Positions 1 to 7,279 of a stretch of DNA of 34,192 nucleotides are shown here, one piece after another. Under the pieces are notes generated by a model. That model had not been told where the DNA came from and did not search any database. It worked only from the letters and a program-made list of their open reading frames with translations. The DNA lies in the NCBI GenBank assembly GCA_910588595.1, contig CAJUQU010000008.1:1-34192 (forward strand), written 5' to 3'. The translations under genes were made by a program, and so were the position numbers. The DNA is from an uncultured Lachnospiraceae bacterium. GTDB lineage: Bacteria > Bacillota > Clostridia > Lachnospirales > Lachnospiraceae. Within the stretch, counting starts at the first letter, position 1, and the number at the start of each line of letters is the position of its first letter.

Positions 1-71
1 ATCCTGCTTGTATGCCCGTAAATCAAGGCTTTTTTGAGATAATCAACCATTTTTACAGTAAAAAGAAGTGA

Positions 72-133
72 GGAACTGTTAACGAATTGCGCATGACAAG
101 ATGCAGCGTCCCTGATACAGATAAAACAGTTCC
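72..133. repeat. Inverted repeat upstream of the lacI-type gene
   Basis: GGAACTGTT at 72-80 is exactly complementary to AACAGTTCC at 125-133, separated by 44 bases, in the leader of the LacI-family gene. The core AACTGTTA also occurs at 3319-3326, 11532-11539 and 29555-29562, and inverted at 3171-3178. It may therefore be a trace of a dispersed repeat family and not an operator. An autoregulatory looped operator remains possible, because LacI proteins bind inverted repeats, but the arms are short and far apart. Confidence 0.45.
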
Positions 134-150
134 CAAAGAGGACGGGTACA

Positions 151-1140
151 ATGAACATCAAGGAGATCGCGAAGCGGGCAGGTGTATCCAGCGCGGCTGT
201 CTCACGCTATTTTAACAACGGTTATATATCAGTGGAAAAACAGGAGGCGATCCGCAAGGTTGTGGAGGAGACGGGGTATCGTCCGTCCATCCAGGCGCAG
301 ACACTTCGGACCAAGAGGACCAGGATGATCGGCGTGATCGTGCCCAAAGTCGCCTCCGCATCGATCGGCAGGATCGTGGAGGGGATCCTCTCGGTATTGA
401 ACGAAAGTGAATATCAGATGCTCCTCGCAGTCACCCAGAACGATCCGAAGAAGGAAGTAGAGTATCTGACTGCTTTTGACGAGAAACAGGTGGACGGTGT
501 GATCTTGGCTGCGACAGTGTTCACGGCGGAGCACAGGCGCGTGCTGAAAGGGCTGTCTGTCCCGGTCGTGATCGTGGGACAGCACCTGTCCGGGTACTGC
601 TGCATCTACCATGACGACTATCATGCCACTTATGATCTCACGAGGCTGTTTTTGGAAAAGGGAAGGAGAAATCTGGGGTATCTGAGCGCGATGCAGCAGG
701 ACAAGGCGGCTGGTGAGGCAAGATACAGGGGATTTTGCGATGCAGTGTGCGGCATGGGATGCGAAGAGCTGGCAAAACACTATGTGACAGCGGGATTTTC
801 GGTTGCCTCGGGATATGAGAAAACCGGGGAACTGCTGAAAAAATATGATGATCTGGACGGGCTGATCTGCGCGACGGACGCGATGGCAGTCGGAGCGATG
901 CAGTATCTCAGGGAGCACGGGATCAACGTGCCGGAGCGGATACTGGTCGCAGGGCATGGCGATTCTGAGCTTGCGCGGGTGACAGTGCCTCCCCTCGTGA
1001 CAGTCCACTACTTCTACGAGAAGAGCGGTGAACTTGCCGTCTCGATGCTGATGAACCAGCTGCGCCATGAGGAGGATGCCGTCAAGGAAGTGAAGCTTGG
1101 GTATCATCTTGTTGAAATGCAGGACAGCAGGAAAGGGTAG
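151..1140 (+). CDS. LacI-family transcriptional regulator
   Basis: DNA-binding repressor or activator of the LacI/GalR family, probably controlling sugar use. Residues 1-22 form the typical helix-turn-helix (MNIKEIAKRAGVSSAAVSRY), followed by the hinge region (YRPSIQAQTLRTKRT). From about residue 58 comes the periplasmic-binding-protein-like effector domain (IGVIVPKVAS; later GLICATDAMAVGAMQYLREHG). The 329-residue length is normal for the family. The ATG at 151 follows AGAGGA at 137-142 with 8 bases of spacing. It stands alone, ending in a terminator shared with the convergent acetyltransferase gene. The effector cannot be read from sequence. The downstream PfkB-type kinase or the galK region are possible targets, but no shared operator was found. 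The family call is firm; the ligand is unknown. Confidence 0.95.
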   Translation: MNIKEIAKRAGVSSAAVSRYFNNGYISVEKQEAIRKVVEETGYRPSIQAQTLRTKRTRMIGVIVPKVASASIGRIVEGILSVLNESEYQMLLAVTQNDPKKEVEYLTAFDEKQVDGVILAATVFTAEHRRVLKGLSVPVVIVGQHLSGYCCIYHDDYHATYDLTRLFLEKGRRNLGYLSAMQQDKAAGEARYRGFCDAVCGMGCEELAKHYVTAGFSVASGYEKTGELLKKYDDLDGLICATDAMAVGAMQYLREHGINVPERILVAGHGDSELARVTVPPLVTVHYFYEKSGELAVSMLMNQLRHEEDAVKEVKLGYHLVEMQDSRKG

Positions 1141-1164
1141 AAGGATCCTGTTCACATAGAGAGT

Positions 1165-1203
1165 AAAAGCTGCCGACGTTATCGGATAACGCCGGCAGCT
1201 TTT
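1165..1203. terminator. Bidirectional terminator between convergent genes
   Basis: A long stem pairs 1165-1182 with 1186-1203 (AAAAGCTGCCG against CGGCAGCTTTT, with an inner CGTTAT/ATAACG stem) and has A and T runs on its two sides. It can end transcription of the LacI-type gene on the plus strand and of the acetyltransferase on the minus strand. The acetyltransferase stop codon (1179-1181) and last codons lie inside the hairpin. Confidence 0.85.
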
Positions 1204-1775
1204 GTCGTGCACGGAGTACGGATCTGCTCAAAATCCTCTCGGAGGACCGCGTACTGGGCAGTATCGATAAAGGCACCGTTTTTATAGTACTTTTGCCGGG
1301 CGATCCCCTCGAACTGCATACCACATTTCATCAGAACATGCTCGGAAGCCGTATTTCCGGCAAAGACTTCCGCCTGGACGCGGTTTAAGCCTATTTCATA
1401 AAATGCGTACGCCAGCACAGCACGGAGAACTTCTGTCATGATCCCCATGCCCCAATGATCCGGCGAGAGCATATAGCATGTATCGGACATAAAGCAGGAC
1501 GCTTCCAGATTTCCCAGGTTGATCGTTCCGATGAGCGCTCCGGTTTGCTTCCATTCGATCACCCAATGAAAGTAAGCATCGGATTCATAATTTTGTGACC
1601 ATCCAAGCACTTTTTCCCTGTAGACCTCGATATCTTCAATGGGGTCAAACGGAAAATATCGGCATACGGATTCATGTTTTGCCCAGTTCTCGAACATATT
1701 TTTATAATCTTCGGGGCGGATCCTTCGCAACAGGCACCGCTGTGTTTCTATGTTTTGTGTTCCGATCATGTTCAT
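1179..1775 (-). CDS. GNAT-family N-acetyltransferase (RimJ/RimL type)
   Basis: A 198-residue acetyltransferase of the RimJ/RimL branch (Acetyltransf_3), which transfers acetyl from acetyl-CoA to an amine, often a protein N-terminus or a small molecule. The N-terminal ETQRCLLRRIRPEDY is the usual beta1-alpha1 entry. The acetyl-CoA-binding loop is visible as DHWGMGIMTEVL, and the following GLNRVQAEVFAGNTASEHVLMKCGMQFEG is the conserved C-terminal half. The ATG at 1775 is preceded by AGGAG about 7 bases upstream, on the minus strand. It is monocistronic and convergent with the LacI-type gene, and its last codons lie in the shared terminator stem. The substrate cannot be assigned. Confidence 0.92.
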   Translation of the reverse strand: MNMIGTQNIETQRCLLRRIRPEDYKNMFENWAKHESVCRYFPFDPIEDIEVYREKVLGWSQNYESDAYFHWVIEWKQTGALIGTINLGNLEASCFMSDTCYMLSPDHWGMGIMTEVLRAVLAYAFYEIGLNRVQAEVFAGNTASEHVLMKCGMQFEGIARQKYYKNGAFIDTAQYAVLREDFEQIRTPCTTKAAGVIR

Positions 1776-1787
1776 AACAATCTCCTC

Positions 1788-2130
1788 TCGATCACGGCTG
1801 GTGCGCCAAACGGGCAGGCATATAGAGACCGCAGGCGCGGACAGCGCACGCTTGGTCCTTTTCCGCTCCAGTCTAATCCGGCATTTATTGCGGCAAACTT
1901 GAAATCGAGTAGAGGAATGTGCCGTGTGCCGCCTTGCGGCTTAGTTCCTCTGCACGGGGCTGCGCATAAAAAGGGGGCTGTCAGATCAGCCTTGGCATTT
2001 TGTGCTGCAGGTGGGATATGATATTTTTGCTCCCTTGTAAACAAATATACAAGTTTAATATACTACAAGTGTCTGCTTTGTTCAAGTGCATTTTCGCGGG
2101 TGCAACGGTTTTTTGATTTCATACAAAAGT
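1788..2130. other. Gene-free stretch between divergent genes
   Basis: About 430 bases separate the acetyltransferase start from the next gene. The left part is GC-rich and carries a small palindrome (GCCGCCTTGCGGC near 1929). Reading frames of 90 and 115 codons overlap here on opposite strands, but neither has a convincing ribosome site or family resemblance. I see no RNA gene. It may hold the decayed remains of a gene. Confidence 0.4.
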
Positions 2131-2135
2131 AATCG

Positions 2136-2164
2136 TTGAACAAGCTGCATAAAGTGAGTAAAAT
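2136..2164 (+). promoter_or_regulatory. Sigma-A promoter of the PfkB-type kinase gene
   Basis: TTGAAC at 2136-2141 and TAAAAT at 2159-2164 are separated by 17 bases and lie 44 bases before the kinase start. Both boxes match the vegetative consensus in five of six positions. Confidence 0.7.
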
Positions 2165-2207
2165 AGAGAGAGGATATGCTGTTTGAACATTTAGGAGGAG
2201 AGGGAGT

Positions 2208-3116
2208 ATGATCTATACAGTGACATTTAATCCTTCACTGGATTATATCGTGTCCATGAACGGCTTTGAGATGGGAAAGACCAACCGTACCATTGGTGAA
2301 CAAATGTTTATTGGCGGCAAGGGGATCAACGTGTCGATCGTGTTGCGCAATCTGGGCATCGAGAACACCGCGCTTGGATTTACGGCGGGTTTCACCGGAG
2401 AACAGATCGAGCGCGAAGTGCGAGAGATGGGGCTGCTTGCGGATTTTATCCGGATTGAGAAAGGGTTTTCACGCATCAATGTCAAGCTGAAAGACTACGA
2501 TGGCACAGAGATCAACGGCATGGGACCGGAAATCAGCGAGATACATGTGAATGAGCTGTACAGGAAGCTGGACTGTCTCAGGGCGGGCGATGTCCTTGTT
2601 CTTGCGGGCAGCATTCCCAGGAGCCTGCCGGATTCTGTCTACAGCGATATTCTGCGGCGGCTGCAAGGGAGAGGTGTGCTGTTTGTCGTGGACGCGACGG
2701 GAGAGCTGCTGATGAATGTACTGCAGTTTGAGCCGTTTCTGATCAAGCCGAACAACCATGAGCTGGGGGAAATCTTTGACGTGACACTGACTGCCAGATC
2801 GGATGTGGTCCCATATGCGAGGCGTCTTCAGGAGAGAGGTGCCAGAAATGTGCTGGTGTCCATGTCGGGGCAGGGGGCAGTCCTTGTGGACGAGACAGGT
2901 GCCGTGCACATGCTCGCGGCGCCGGAGGGAAGGCTGGTCAACGCGGTGGGCGCCGGGGATTCCATGGTTGCCGGCTTTGTCGCCGGCTGGACGAGGAAGC
3001 AGGACTATGACTATGCGTTCCGCATGGGGATCTCGGCGGGGAGCGCGAGTGCTTTTTCCGAAATGCTGGCGACAAGGGAAGAGATCGAACACATTTTCAC
3101 AGATTTGGAGGACTAA
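2208..3116 (+). CDS. fruK: 1-phosphofructokinase (PfkB family)
   Basis: Sugar-phosphate kinase of the PfkB/ribokinase fold, most like 1-phosphofructokinase, which converts fructose 1-phosphate to fructose 1,6-bisphosphate with ATP. The start MIYTVTFNPSLDY and the substrate motif GGKGINVS (residues 36-43) are typical of the FruK/LacC/PfkB group. The ATP-site and catalytic-base motif is NAVGAGDSMVAGF, with the base at Asp251. The 302-residue length is standard. The ATG at 2208 has AGGAGG at 2193-2198. It is not followed by the fructose PTS gene that often accompanies fruK, so tagatose-6-phosphate kinase (LacC) is a real alternative; the two are hard to separate by sequence alone. The gene has its own promoter, and the next gene has an independent one. 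Confidence 0.85.
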   Translation: MIYTVTFNPSLDYIVSMNGFEMGKTNRTIGEQMFIGGKGINVSIVLRNLGIENTALGFTAGFTGEQIEREVREMGLLADFIRIEKGFSRINVKLKDYDGTEINGMGPEISEIHVNELYRKLDCLRAGDVLVLAGSIPRSLPDSVYSDILRRLQGRGVLFVVDATGELLMNVLQFEPFLIKPNNHELGEIFDVTLTARSDVVPYARRLQERGARNVLVSMSGQGAVLVDETGAVHMLAAPEGRLVNAVGAGDSMVAGFVAGWTRKQDYDYAFRMGISAGSASAFSEMLATREEIEHIFTDLED

Positions 3117-3170
3117 ACACAGTTATGGCAGGCAAAAAGGCAGCTGCCACGAATGAAAGGTTTGTGCGAG

Positions 3171-3326
3171 TAACAGTTCAGCCCAGGACTTCGCACTGCG
3201 CTGCGAAGTCCGTGAGAAAGCATAGCGGCTTAGATGCATCAAGCCACGGCGCGTGGCTTTGACATCCGCGAAGCGGTTTTTGCATGGCTTGATGCCTGAA
3301 ACAGGAAACCGAAGGCTGAACTGTTA
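3171..3326. repeat. Palindrome-rich element with 13-bp inverted ends
   Basis: TAACAGTTCAGCC at 3171-3183 is exactly complementary to GGCTGAACTGTTA at 3314-3326. Between them lie nested perfect palindromes: 3186-3195 with 3202-3211, 3236-3246 with 3285-3295, and 3241-3248 with 3252-3259. There is also a short hairpin at 3266-3276. The whole 156 bases can fold into a branched structure. The left 25 bases recur in inverted orientation at 29538-29562. It encodes no convincing protein. The form suits a non-autonomous mobile element or a REP-like intergenic repeat, and it fills most of the gap between the kinase gene and bioB. Confidence 0.7.
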
Positions 3327-3355
3327 TGCGTGCGATCGGTCAGCAGGGGACTGTC

Positions 3356-3384
3356 TTGACTTTTTAGAGGAATATTGTTAATCT
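3356..3384 (+). promoter_or_regulatory. Candidate bioB promoter
   Basis: TTGACT at 3356-3361 is a good -35 box. TAATCT at 3379-3384 is a weaker -10 box at 17-base spacing. The -10 box lies inside the BirA operator, which explains how bound BirA would block transcription. Confidence 0.5.
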
Positions 3385-3406
3385 ATTATAAAATATAGGT
3401 TAACAT
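3375..3406 (+). promoter_or_regulatory. BirA-type biotin operator
   Basis: TTGTTAATC at 3375-3383 and GGTTAACAT at 3398-3406 are inverted half-sites separated by 14 bases. They closely match the known Firmicutes BirA operator (TTGTTAACC, a 14-15 base gap, GGTTAACAA). It ends 15 bases before the bioB start codon and overlaps its promoter. Biotinyl-AMP-bound BirA would repress the gene when biotin is plentiful. Confidence 0.85.
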
Positions 3407-3421
3407 TGGGGGATAAAAGAT

Positions 3422-4396
3422 ATGAGTTACACAGAGGAATTAAAGCAAAAGATATATGCCGGCGGGGACATAACAAAAAGTGAGGCACTGGCACTTGTGA
3501 ATGAACCGTTAGAGAGACTGTGTGCTGCGGCTGACGAAATCAGGGAAAAGATGTGCGGGAACCGGTTTGATATGTGCACCATAGTAAACGGTAAGTGCGG
3601 GCGGTGTTCGGAGGATTGCAGATATTGTGCCCAGAGTGTCCATTACCATACAAGCTGTCAGGAAGCGTACGCTCTTTTGCCAACAGAGAAACTGTTGGAG
3701 GGAGCCAGATATAACAGGGAACAGGGGGTACTGCGATATTCCATCGTCACATCAGGAAGGTGCCTGAGCGATGAGGAGGTCGACCGTGCCTGCGAGAGTA
3801 TCCGTGAGATCCGCAGACAGACCGACATTGAAGTCTGCGTTTCCTTTGGGCTTTTGGGGGAAGCACAATTTCGGAAGATCAAGGAAGCAGGTGCATCGAG
3901 AGCACACTGCAACCTTGAGTCCTCGAGAAATTATTTTCCCCAAGTCTGTACGACACACACTTATGATGAGAAGATCGCGGCGCTGAAGGCGGCAGAGCGC
4001 GCAGGGTTGAGCATATGTTCGGGCGGTATCATAGGGCTGGGGGAGACGATGGAGGACAGGATCGATATGGTATTGACAGCAAGGGAACTCGGAGTGAGAT
4101 CGGTTCCTGTCAATCTCCTGAATCCCATCGCGGGAACACCGTACGAAAATAATAGAATCCTTACAAACGATGAGTTCTGCCGCGTTGTTGCCATATTCCG
4201 CTTTATCATACCTGACGGGGATATCCGGCTTGCCGGGGGGCGTGGCCTTCTGGGGGACAAGGGGGAGAAGTGCTTTGGGAGCGGGGCAAATGCTGCGATA
4301 TCGGGCGACATGCTCACGACGCATGGCATTACAACTGCAGCGGATATCACATTAGTGAAAAAAATGGGGTATGAAGTGAGATTATATGATTTTTAG
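3422..4396 (+). CDS. bioB: Biotin synthase, radical SAM
   Basis: Biotin synthase inserts sulfur into dethiobiotin using S-adenosylmethionine and two iron-sulfur clusters. The radical-SAM CxxxCxxC motif is Cys62, Cys66 and Cys69 (CSEDCRYC), followed by the BioB-typical AQS. Other BioB signatures are CNLESSRNYF near residue 163, SGGIIGLGET and PVNLLNPIAGTP. The C-terminal SGANAAISGDMLTTHG corresponds to the family's usual GAN..F.GD.LLTT segment. The 324-residue length is normal. The ATG at 3422 follows a GGGGGA ribosome site. No bioD, bioA or bioF lies in the window, so the gene stands alone, as in organisms that take up dethiobiotin or keep other bio genes elsewhere. The upstream BirA operator independently supports the call. 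HydE, a relative, is less likely because of the operator. Confidence 0.93.
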   Translation: MSYTEELKQKIYAGGDITKSEALALVNEPLERLCAAADEIREKMCGNRFDMCTIVNGKCGRCSEDCRYCAQSVHYHTSCQEAYALLPTEKLLEGARYNREQGVLRYSIVTSGRCLSDEEVDRACESIREIRRQTDIEVCVSFGLLGEAQFRKIKEAGASRAHCNLESSRNYFPQVCTTHTYDEKIAALKAAERAGLSICSGGIIGLGETMEDRIDMVLTARELGVRSVPVNLLNPIAGTPYENNRILTNDEFCRVVAIFRFIIPDGDIRLAGGRGLLGDKGEKCFGSGANAAISGDMLTTHGITTAADITLVKKMGYEVRLYDF

Positions 4397-4597
4397 ATGA
4401 AATTTAGAGTCAAATATGCTATTATAACAGTAGAAAAAAGTAAAAAGAGTACTTTATAGAATTTTAATAATTTTTTATGCAACATTTTTGCACCCCGGAG
4501 CGTCTAATATATAGATAGCTCAAATTATAAGTTGGAAACTGTAAGCATGTTTCTTGGACACGACAGATAAAAGATTATTGTGATGGGAGAAATACTT

Positions 4598-5719
4598 ATG
4601 GGGAATCAGGCACGGCAGACTCAGGAACTGGAGCTGTGGCAGGTGGTAAGTTCGACTGGAGGTGTTCGCACCAGACAGACAAGAACAAGAAGAGCTGGCA
4701 CGCACACCAGAGCTGGTATGCAAAGAAGGGGAAATGTATCAGGATACGGTAGGGCAAGGACAGGAAATGGAAACGCAGCGGGTACAGTCAGGGCGAGGAG
4801 CGCAAGGACAAAGAACACGGCAAAAGCAGATACAGTAAATCTGAGGAGAGCAGGTATCGTCAGGACAGAGTATGCGAGAAAACGGGTAAGTGCAGTCAGG
4901 ACAGAGTATGCAGGAAGCCGGGCAAGTGCAGTCAGGGCAGAATATGCGAGACAAGCCGGTGTGGTTAGAACATCAGTTCCGAGATCAGCTAGGACTGCAG
5001 GCGCAGGTGCGCAGGCGTTGAGAAAAGAAACAAAAAGAAAAGCGGGAAAACGCTCCCGAACCAGTCAGATTTTTGCTTTTGCATGGATCTTGTTAATGTG
5101 TGCGTCCATATTTTTTATGGGAAAGATTTTTGCTCAAAGTACACAGAAAAGTCCTCAATTAAAAGTGGAGAAACCGCCGGAATCAGATATTTCAGAAGAA
5201 ATAGCAGTTGTGGATGACACGCGGCGGGAGCCTGATATCCGGAAAGATTTCCTCACGATCAGTGAATATAACCGACCAGGAACAAAACTTTCCTGTGTGA
5301 AGAATATATTTGTTCACTATACAGCCAACCCAAAAACGTCAGCGGAACAGAATAGAAGTTATTTCGAAAATCTGGGTCAGACACATGAGCGGGCAGCAAG
5401 CGCACACTTTATCATAGGCTATGAGGGTGAGATCATACAGTGCATTCCGCTGGAGGAGGAAGCCTATGCCGTAGTGGAGCGCAACGGCGATTCTGTTTCA
5501 ATAGAGTGCTGTTATTTGTCGGCGGATGGTTCTTTCACACAGGAGACTTACGATTCGCTTGTTGAGATGCTTGCGTGGCTGTTAGATAAATATGATCTGG
5601 AACCGAAGGATATTTTGCGCCATTATGATTGTGGCGGAAAGTTATGTCCGCTCTATTATGTTGAGCATGAGGATGCATGGCAGAAACTGCTCGATGATGT
5701 GGCTCACTACATAATTTAG
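4598..5719 (+). CDS. Membrane-anchored N-acetylmuramoyl-L-alanine amidase with Arg-rich tail
   Basis: Putative zinc amidase of the Amidase_2/PGRP family, cutting the muramoyl-L-alanine bond in peptidoglycan. From the ATG at 4598, chosen because GGGAGA lies 8-9 bases upstream (the open frame extends to GTG 4580), the protein has 373 residues. Residues 1-155 are strongly basic and Arg-rich, with three imperfect 12-residue repeats. One membrane helix follows at about 156-180 (IFAFAWILLMCASIFFMG), so the basic tail should be cytoplasmic and the enzyme outside. The catalytic domain at about 230-370 shows zinc ligands His240 (FVHYTA), His342 (RHYDCGG) and Cys350 (KLCP). The basic N-terminal region is not a normal part of this family. 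The gene is probably monocistronic and ends at a strong terminator. Confidence 0.88.
   Translation: MGNQARQTQELELWQVVSSTGGVRTRQTRTRRAGTHTRAGMQRRGNVSGYGRARTGNGNAAGTVRARSARTKNTAKADTVNLRRAGIVRTEYARKRVSAVRTEYAGSRASAVRAEYARQAGVVRTSVPRSARTAGAGAQALRKETKRKAGKRSRTSQIFAFAWILLMCASIFFMGKIFAQSTQKSPQLKVEKPPESDISEEIAVVDDTRREPDIRKDFLTISEYNRPGTKLSCVKNIFVHYTANPKTSAEQNRSYFENLGQTHERAASAHFIIGYEGEIIQCIPLEEEAYAVVERNGDSVSIECCYLSADGSFTQETYDSLVEMLAWLLDKYDLEPKDILRHYDCGGKLCPLYYVEHEDAWQKLLDDVAHYII
4859..4966 (+). repeat. Imperfect 36-bp tandem repeat coding for VRTEYAR-type units
   Basis: Three consecutive 36-base units at 4859-4894, 4895-4930 and 4931-4966 encode VRTEYARKRVSA, VRTEYAGSRASA and VRAEYARQAGVV. They lie in the basic cytoplasmic tail of the amidase. 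Copies differ at several bases but keep the reading frame. Confidence 0.8.
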
Positions 5720-5766
5720 GTATAAATCTTCTATAGAGTAGGGGAATGTACTTCTCCGCAACTCAT

Positions 5767-5806
5767 AAAATACCACTGGGACATCAGGTTTTCCCAGTGG
5801 TATTTT
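5767..5806. terminator. Bidirectional terminator between convergent genes
   Basis: AAAATACCACTGGG at 5767-5780 pairs perfectly with CCCAGTGGTATTTT at 5793-5806 around a 12-base loop, with A and T runs at both ends. It serves the amidase gene on the plus strand and the response regulator on the minus strand. Confidence 0.9.
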
Positions 5807-5811
5807 ATTGA

Positions 5812-7122
5812 TTATGAGTCCGTGAGGCAGCTTTTCAGGCTGGTTATCACTTCCTGTGCATTAAATGGTTTTGTGAAGAATAACTCGGCGCCTTCCTTGA
5901 GCGCGTCCATGAGTTTGTCTTTCTGACCAGCGGCAGAAATCATGGCAACGATAGCCTCCGGATCGTATTCTTTGATCAGTTTCAACGCAGTCACACCGTC
6001 CATGACAGGCATTGTAATATCCAGAGTCACAATATCAGGCTCCAGATCCTTATATAATTCTACGCCCTCCTCACCGTTTGCCGCTTCACCGATCACTTGA
6101 TAGCCGTTTTCATTGAGCATCTTGATGAGGATCTTTCTGATCAGCGCTGAGTCGTCGATAACAAGAACAGTGGGGAGAGCCTTTGAGGTATCGATCTGCA
6201 GGTCTTCTTTTTTAAGGTTCAGGGCATGAGGTCTGTCCCCTGGAACAAATGCCGCATCTGTCGAGATGACCAGATCGAATTCGGAATCATCGATGTAAAT
6301 CGGCATATAGTACGCATTCCCGGATATCTGCTGGTTCAGATATACTTCCGGTGGAACCATTTCGATGAAAATATCATCATCGCTGAGAACAGAGTCATAG
6401 AGACCGTTGTTCAGGTTCGCAAATTCGCAGACGGCATCATAAACCTCGTCGCTGCTCGAGATCGTGACAGATTTTGCATAATTCTTGGCAAGCTTGATGA
6501 TCCCGTCCAGTTCGTTGGTGGCGCCAAAGCCGAGAAAAATATCAGAGTCACCGACAGATCTCTGACCGGCAAACATACTGTAGGAATACGTGGCTGCCTT
6601 TTTCATTCTGCCAAAATAGAAATTGTTGGTGACAAATCTTGTGAGGTTGCGCATTACCAGGCCTGCAAGATCTGTGATCGTCGTATCCCGCACTGTCGCA
6701 AAGAGAGGGATGATGGATTCGAAGTCATCCATTTTGACAGCCTCGAGTTCCTCATCTGTAAAACCGTTTGCCCGCTGGAACCCGTTGAGGTGCTCCGTGA
6801 CGGTCTCCATGGACAGACCAATGCGGTCAACCAGCAGCTGAAAGAATTTCATGGCTGTATTGCCTTGTTTGCTGAGCAGTTCGGACACTTGTTTTTCCGT
6901 CAGATACTGCATTTCGATCGCAATGTCACCAAAACGGCGGTCCTGCAGTGTCTGCTGGTGATTGATCTCGTCTGCCTGCACCTCTGTCAGCATACCTTCC
7001 GCGACAGCGATGGTTCCCAATTTGACGCGGGTTCTTTGTATTTCCGCCTGAAAGGAATCGCGCTGTTCGATCGTAATTACCGACTTTTCCAACAAATAGT
7101 TACTAAATAGCTGTATAAACAT
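5812..7122 (-). CDS. Response regulator with MshEN-like and CheX-like regions
   Basis: A 436-residue signalling protein with no DNA-binding domain. Residues 34-86 contain two LG/FG...G.LTE..V repeats (LGTIAVAEGMLTE, then FGDIAIEMQYLTE), like the MshEN domain that binds c-di-GMP in GspE-type ATPases. Residues about 155-295 resemble CheX/CheC phosphatases and contain an ExxN motif (EFAN, Glu233 to Asn236). The C-terminal REC domain, from about 317, is complete: acidic pair Asp323/Asp324, phospho-acceptor Asp368 (LDITMP), Ser396 and Lys418 (TKPF). The ATG at 7122 is preferred over GTG 7134 because GAGGTG sits 9 bases before it. It may be a chemotaxis adaptor or phosphatase. The REC call is certain, CheX-like is likely and MshEN is suggestive. 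Confidence 0.9.
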   Translation of the reverse strand: MFIQLFSNYLLEKSVITIEQRDSFQAEIQRTRVKLGTIAVAEGMLTEVQADEINHQQTLQDRRFGDIAIEMQYLTEKQVSELLSKQGNTAMKFFQLLVDRIGLSMETVTEHLNGFQRANGFTDEELEAVKMDDFESIIPLFATVRDTTITDLAGLVMRNLTRFVTNNFYFGRMKKAATYSYSMFAGQRSVGDSDIFLGFGATNELDGIIKLAKNYAKSVTISSSDEVYDAVCEFANLNNGLYDSVLSDDDIFIEMVPPEVYLNQQISGNAYYMPIYIDDSEFDLVISTDAAFVPGDRPHALNLKKEDLQIDTSKALPTVLVIDDSALIRKILIKMLNENGYQVIGEAANGEEGVELYKDLEPDIVTLDITMPVMDGVTALKLIKEYDPEAIVAMISAAGQKDKLMDALKEGAELFFTKPFNAQEVITSLKSCLTDS

Positions 7123-7279
7123 ATCAATCCGCACCTCTCTGCTTATTTTGTAAACTGGTACAAGAGTATTCTTTTTTTAATTTTACATAATTATTGAATG
7201 TTTCACAACCATTATTTTGCTATTTTGCTTTTTTTGTTATATTTCTACATTTTTGTCGGAAACTGTGATATGATAAAAA

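Noticed and set aside
229-1212. Long minus-strand open frame opposite the LacI gene
   Set aside because: No ribosome site or family features; it is the antisense shadow of a confident gene, rich in His, Arg and Cys.
1772-2044. 90-codon minus-strand frame upstream of the acetyltransferase
   Set aside because: Begins at an AT-rich region without a ribosome site, overlaps the real acetyltransferase ribosome site and resembles no family.
3126-3262. Small frame starting MAGKKAAATNERF after the PfkB-type gene
   Set aside because: Runs into the palindromic repeat element, and its composition is explained by that element.
4859-4966. CRISPR-like array in the amidase gene
   Set aside because: The 36-bp units are contiguous without spacers, in frame and imperfect; it is a coding tandem repeat.
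6226-7110. 294-codon plus-strand frame opposite the response regulator
   Set aside because: Shadow of a well-supported gene with REC motifs; no start site signal or recognisable domain.
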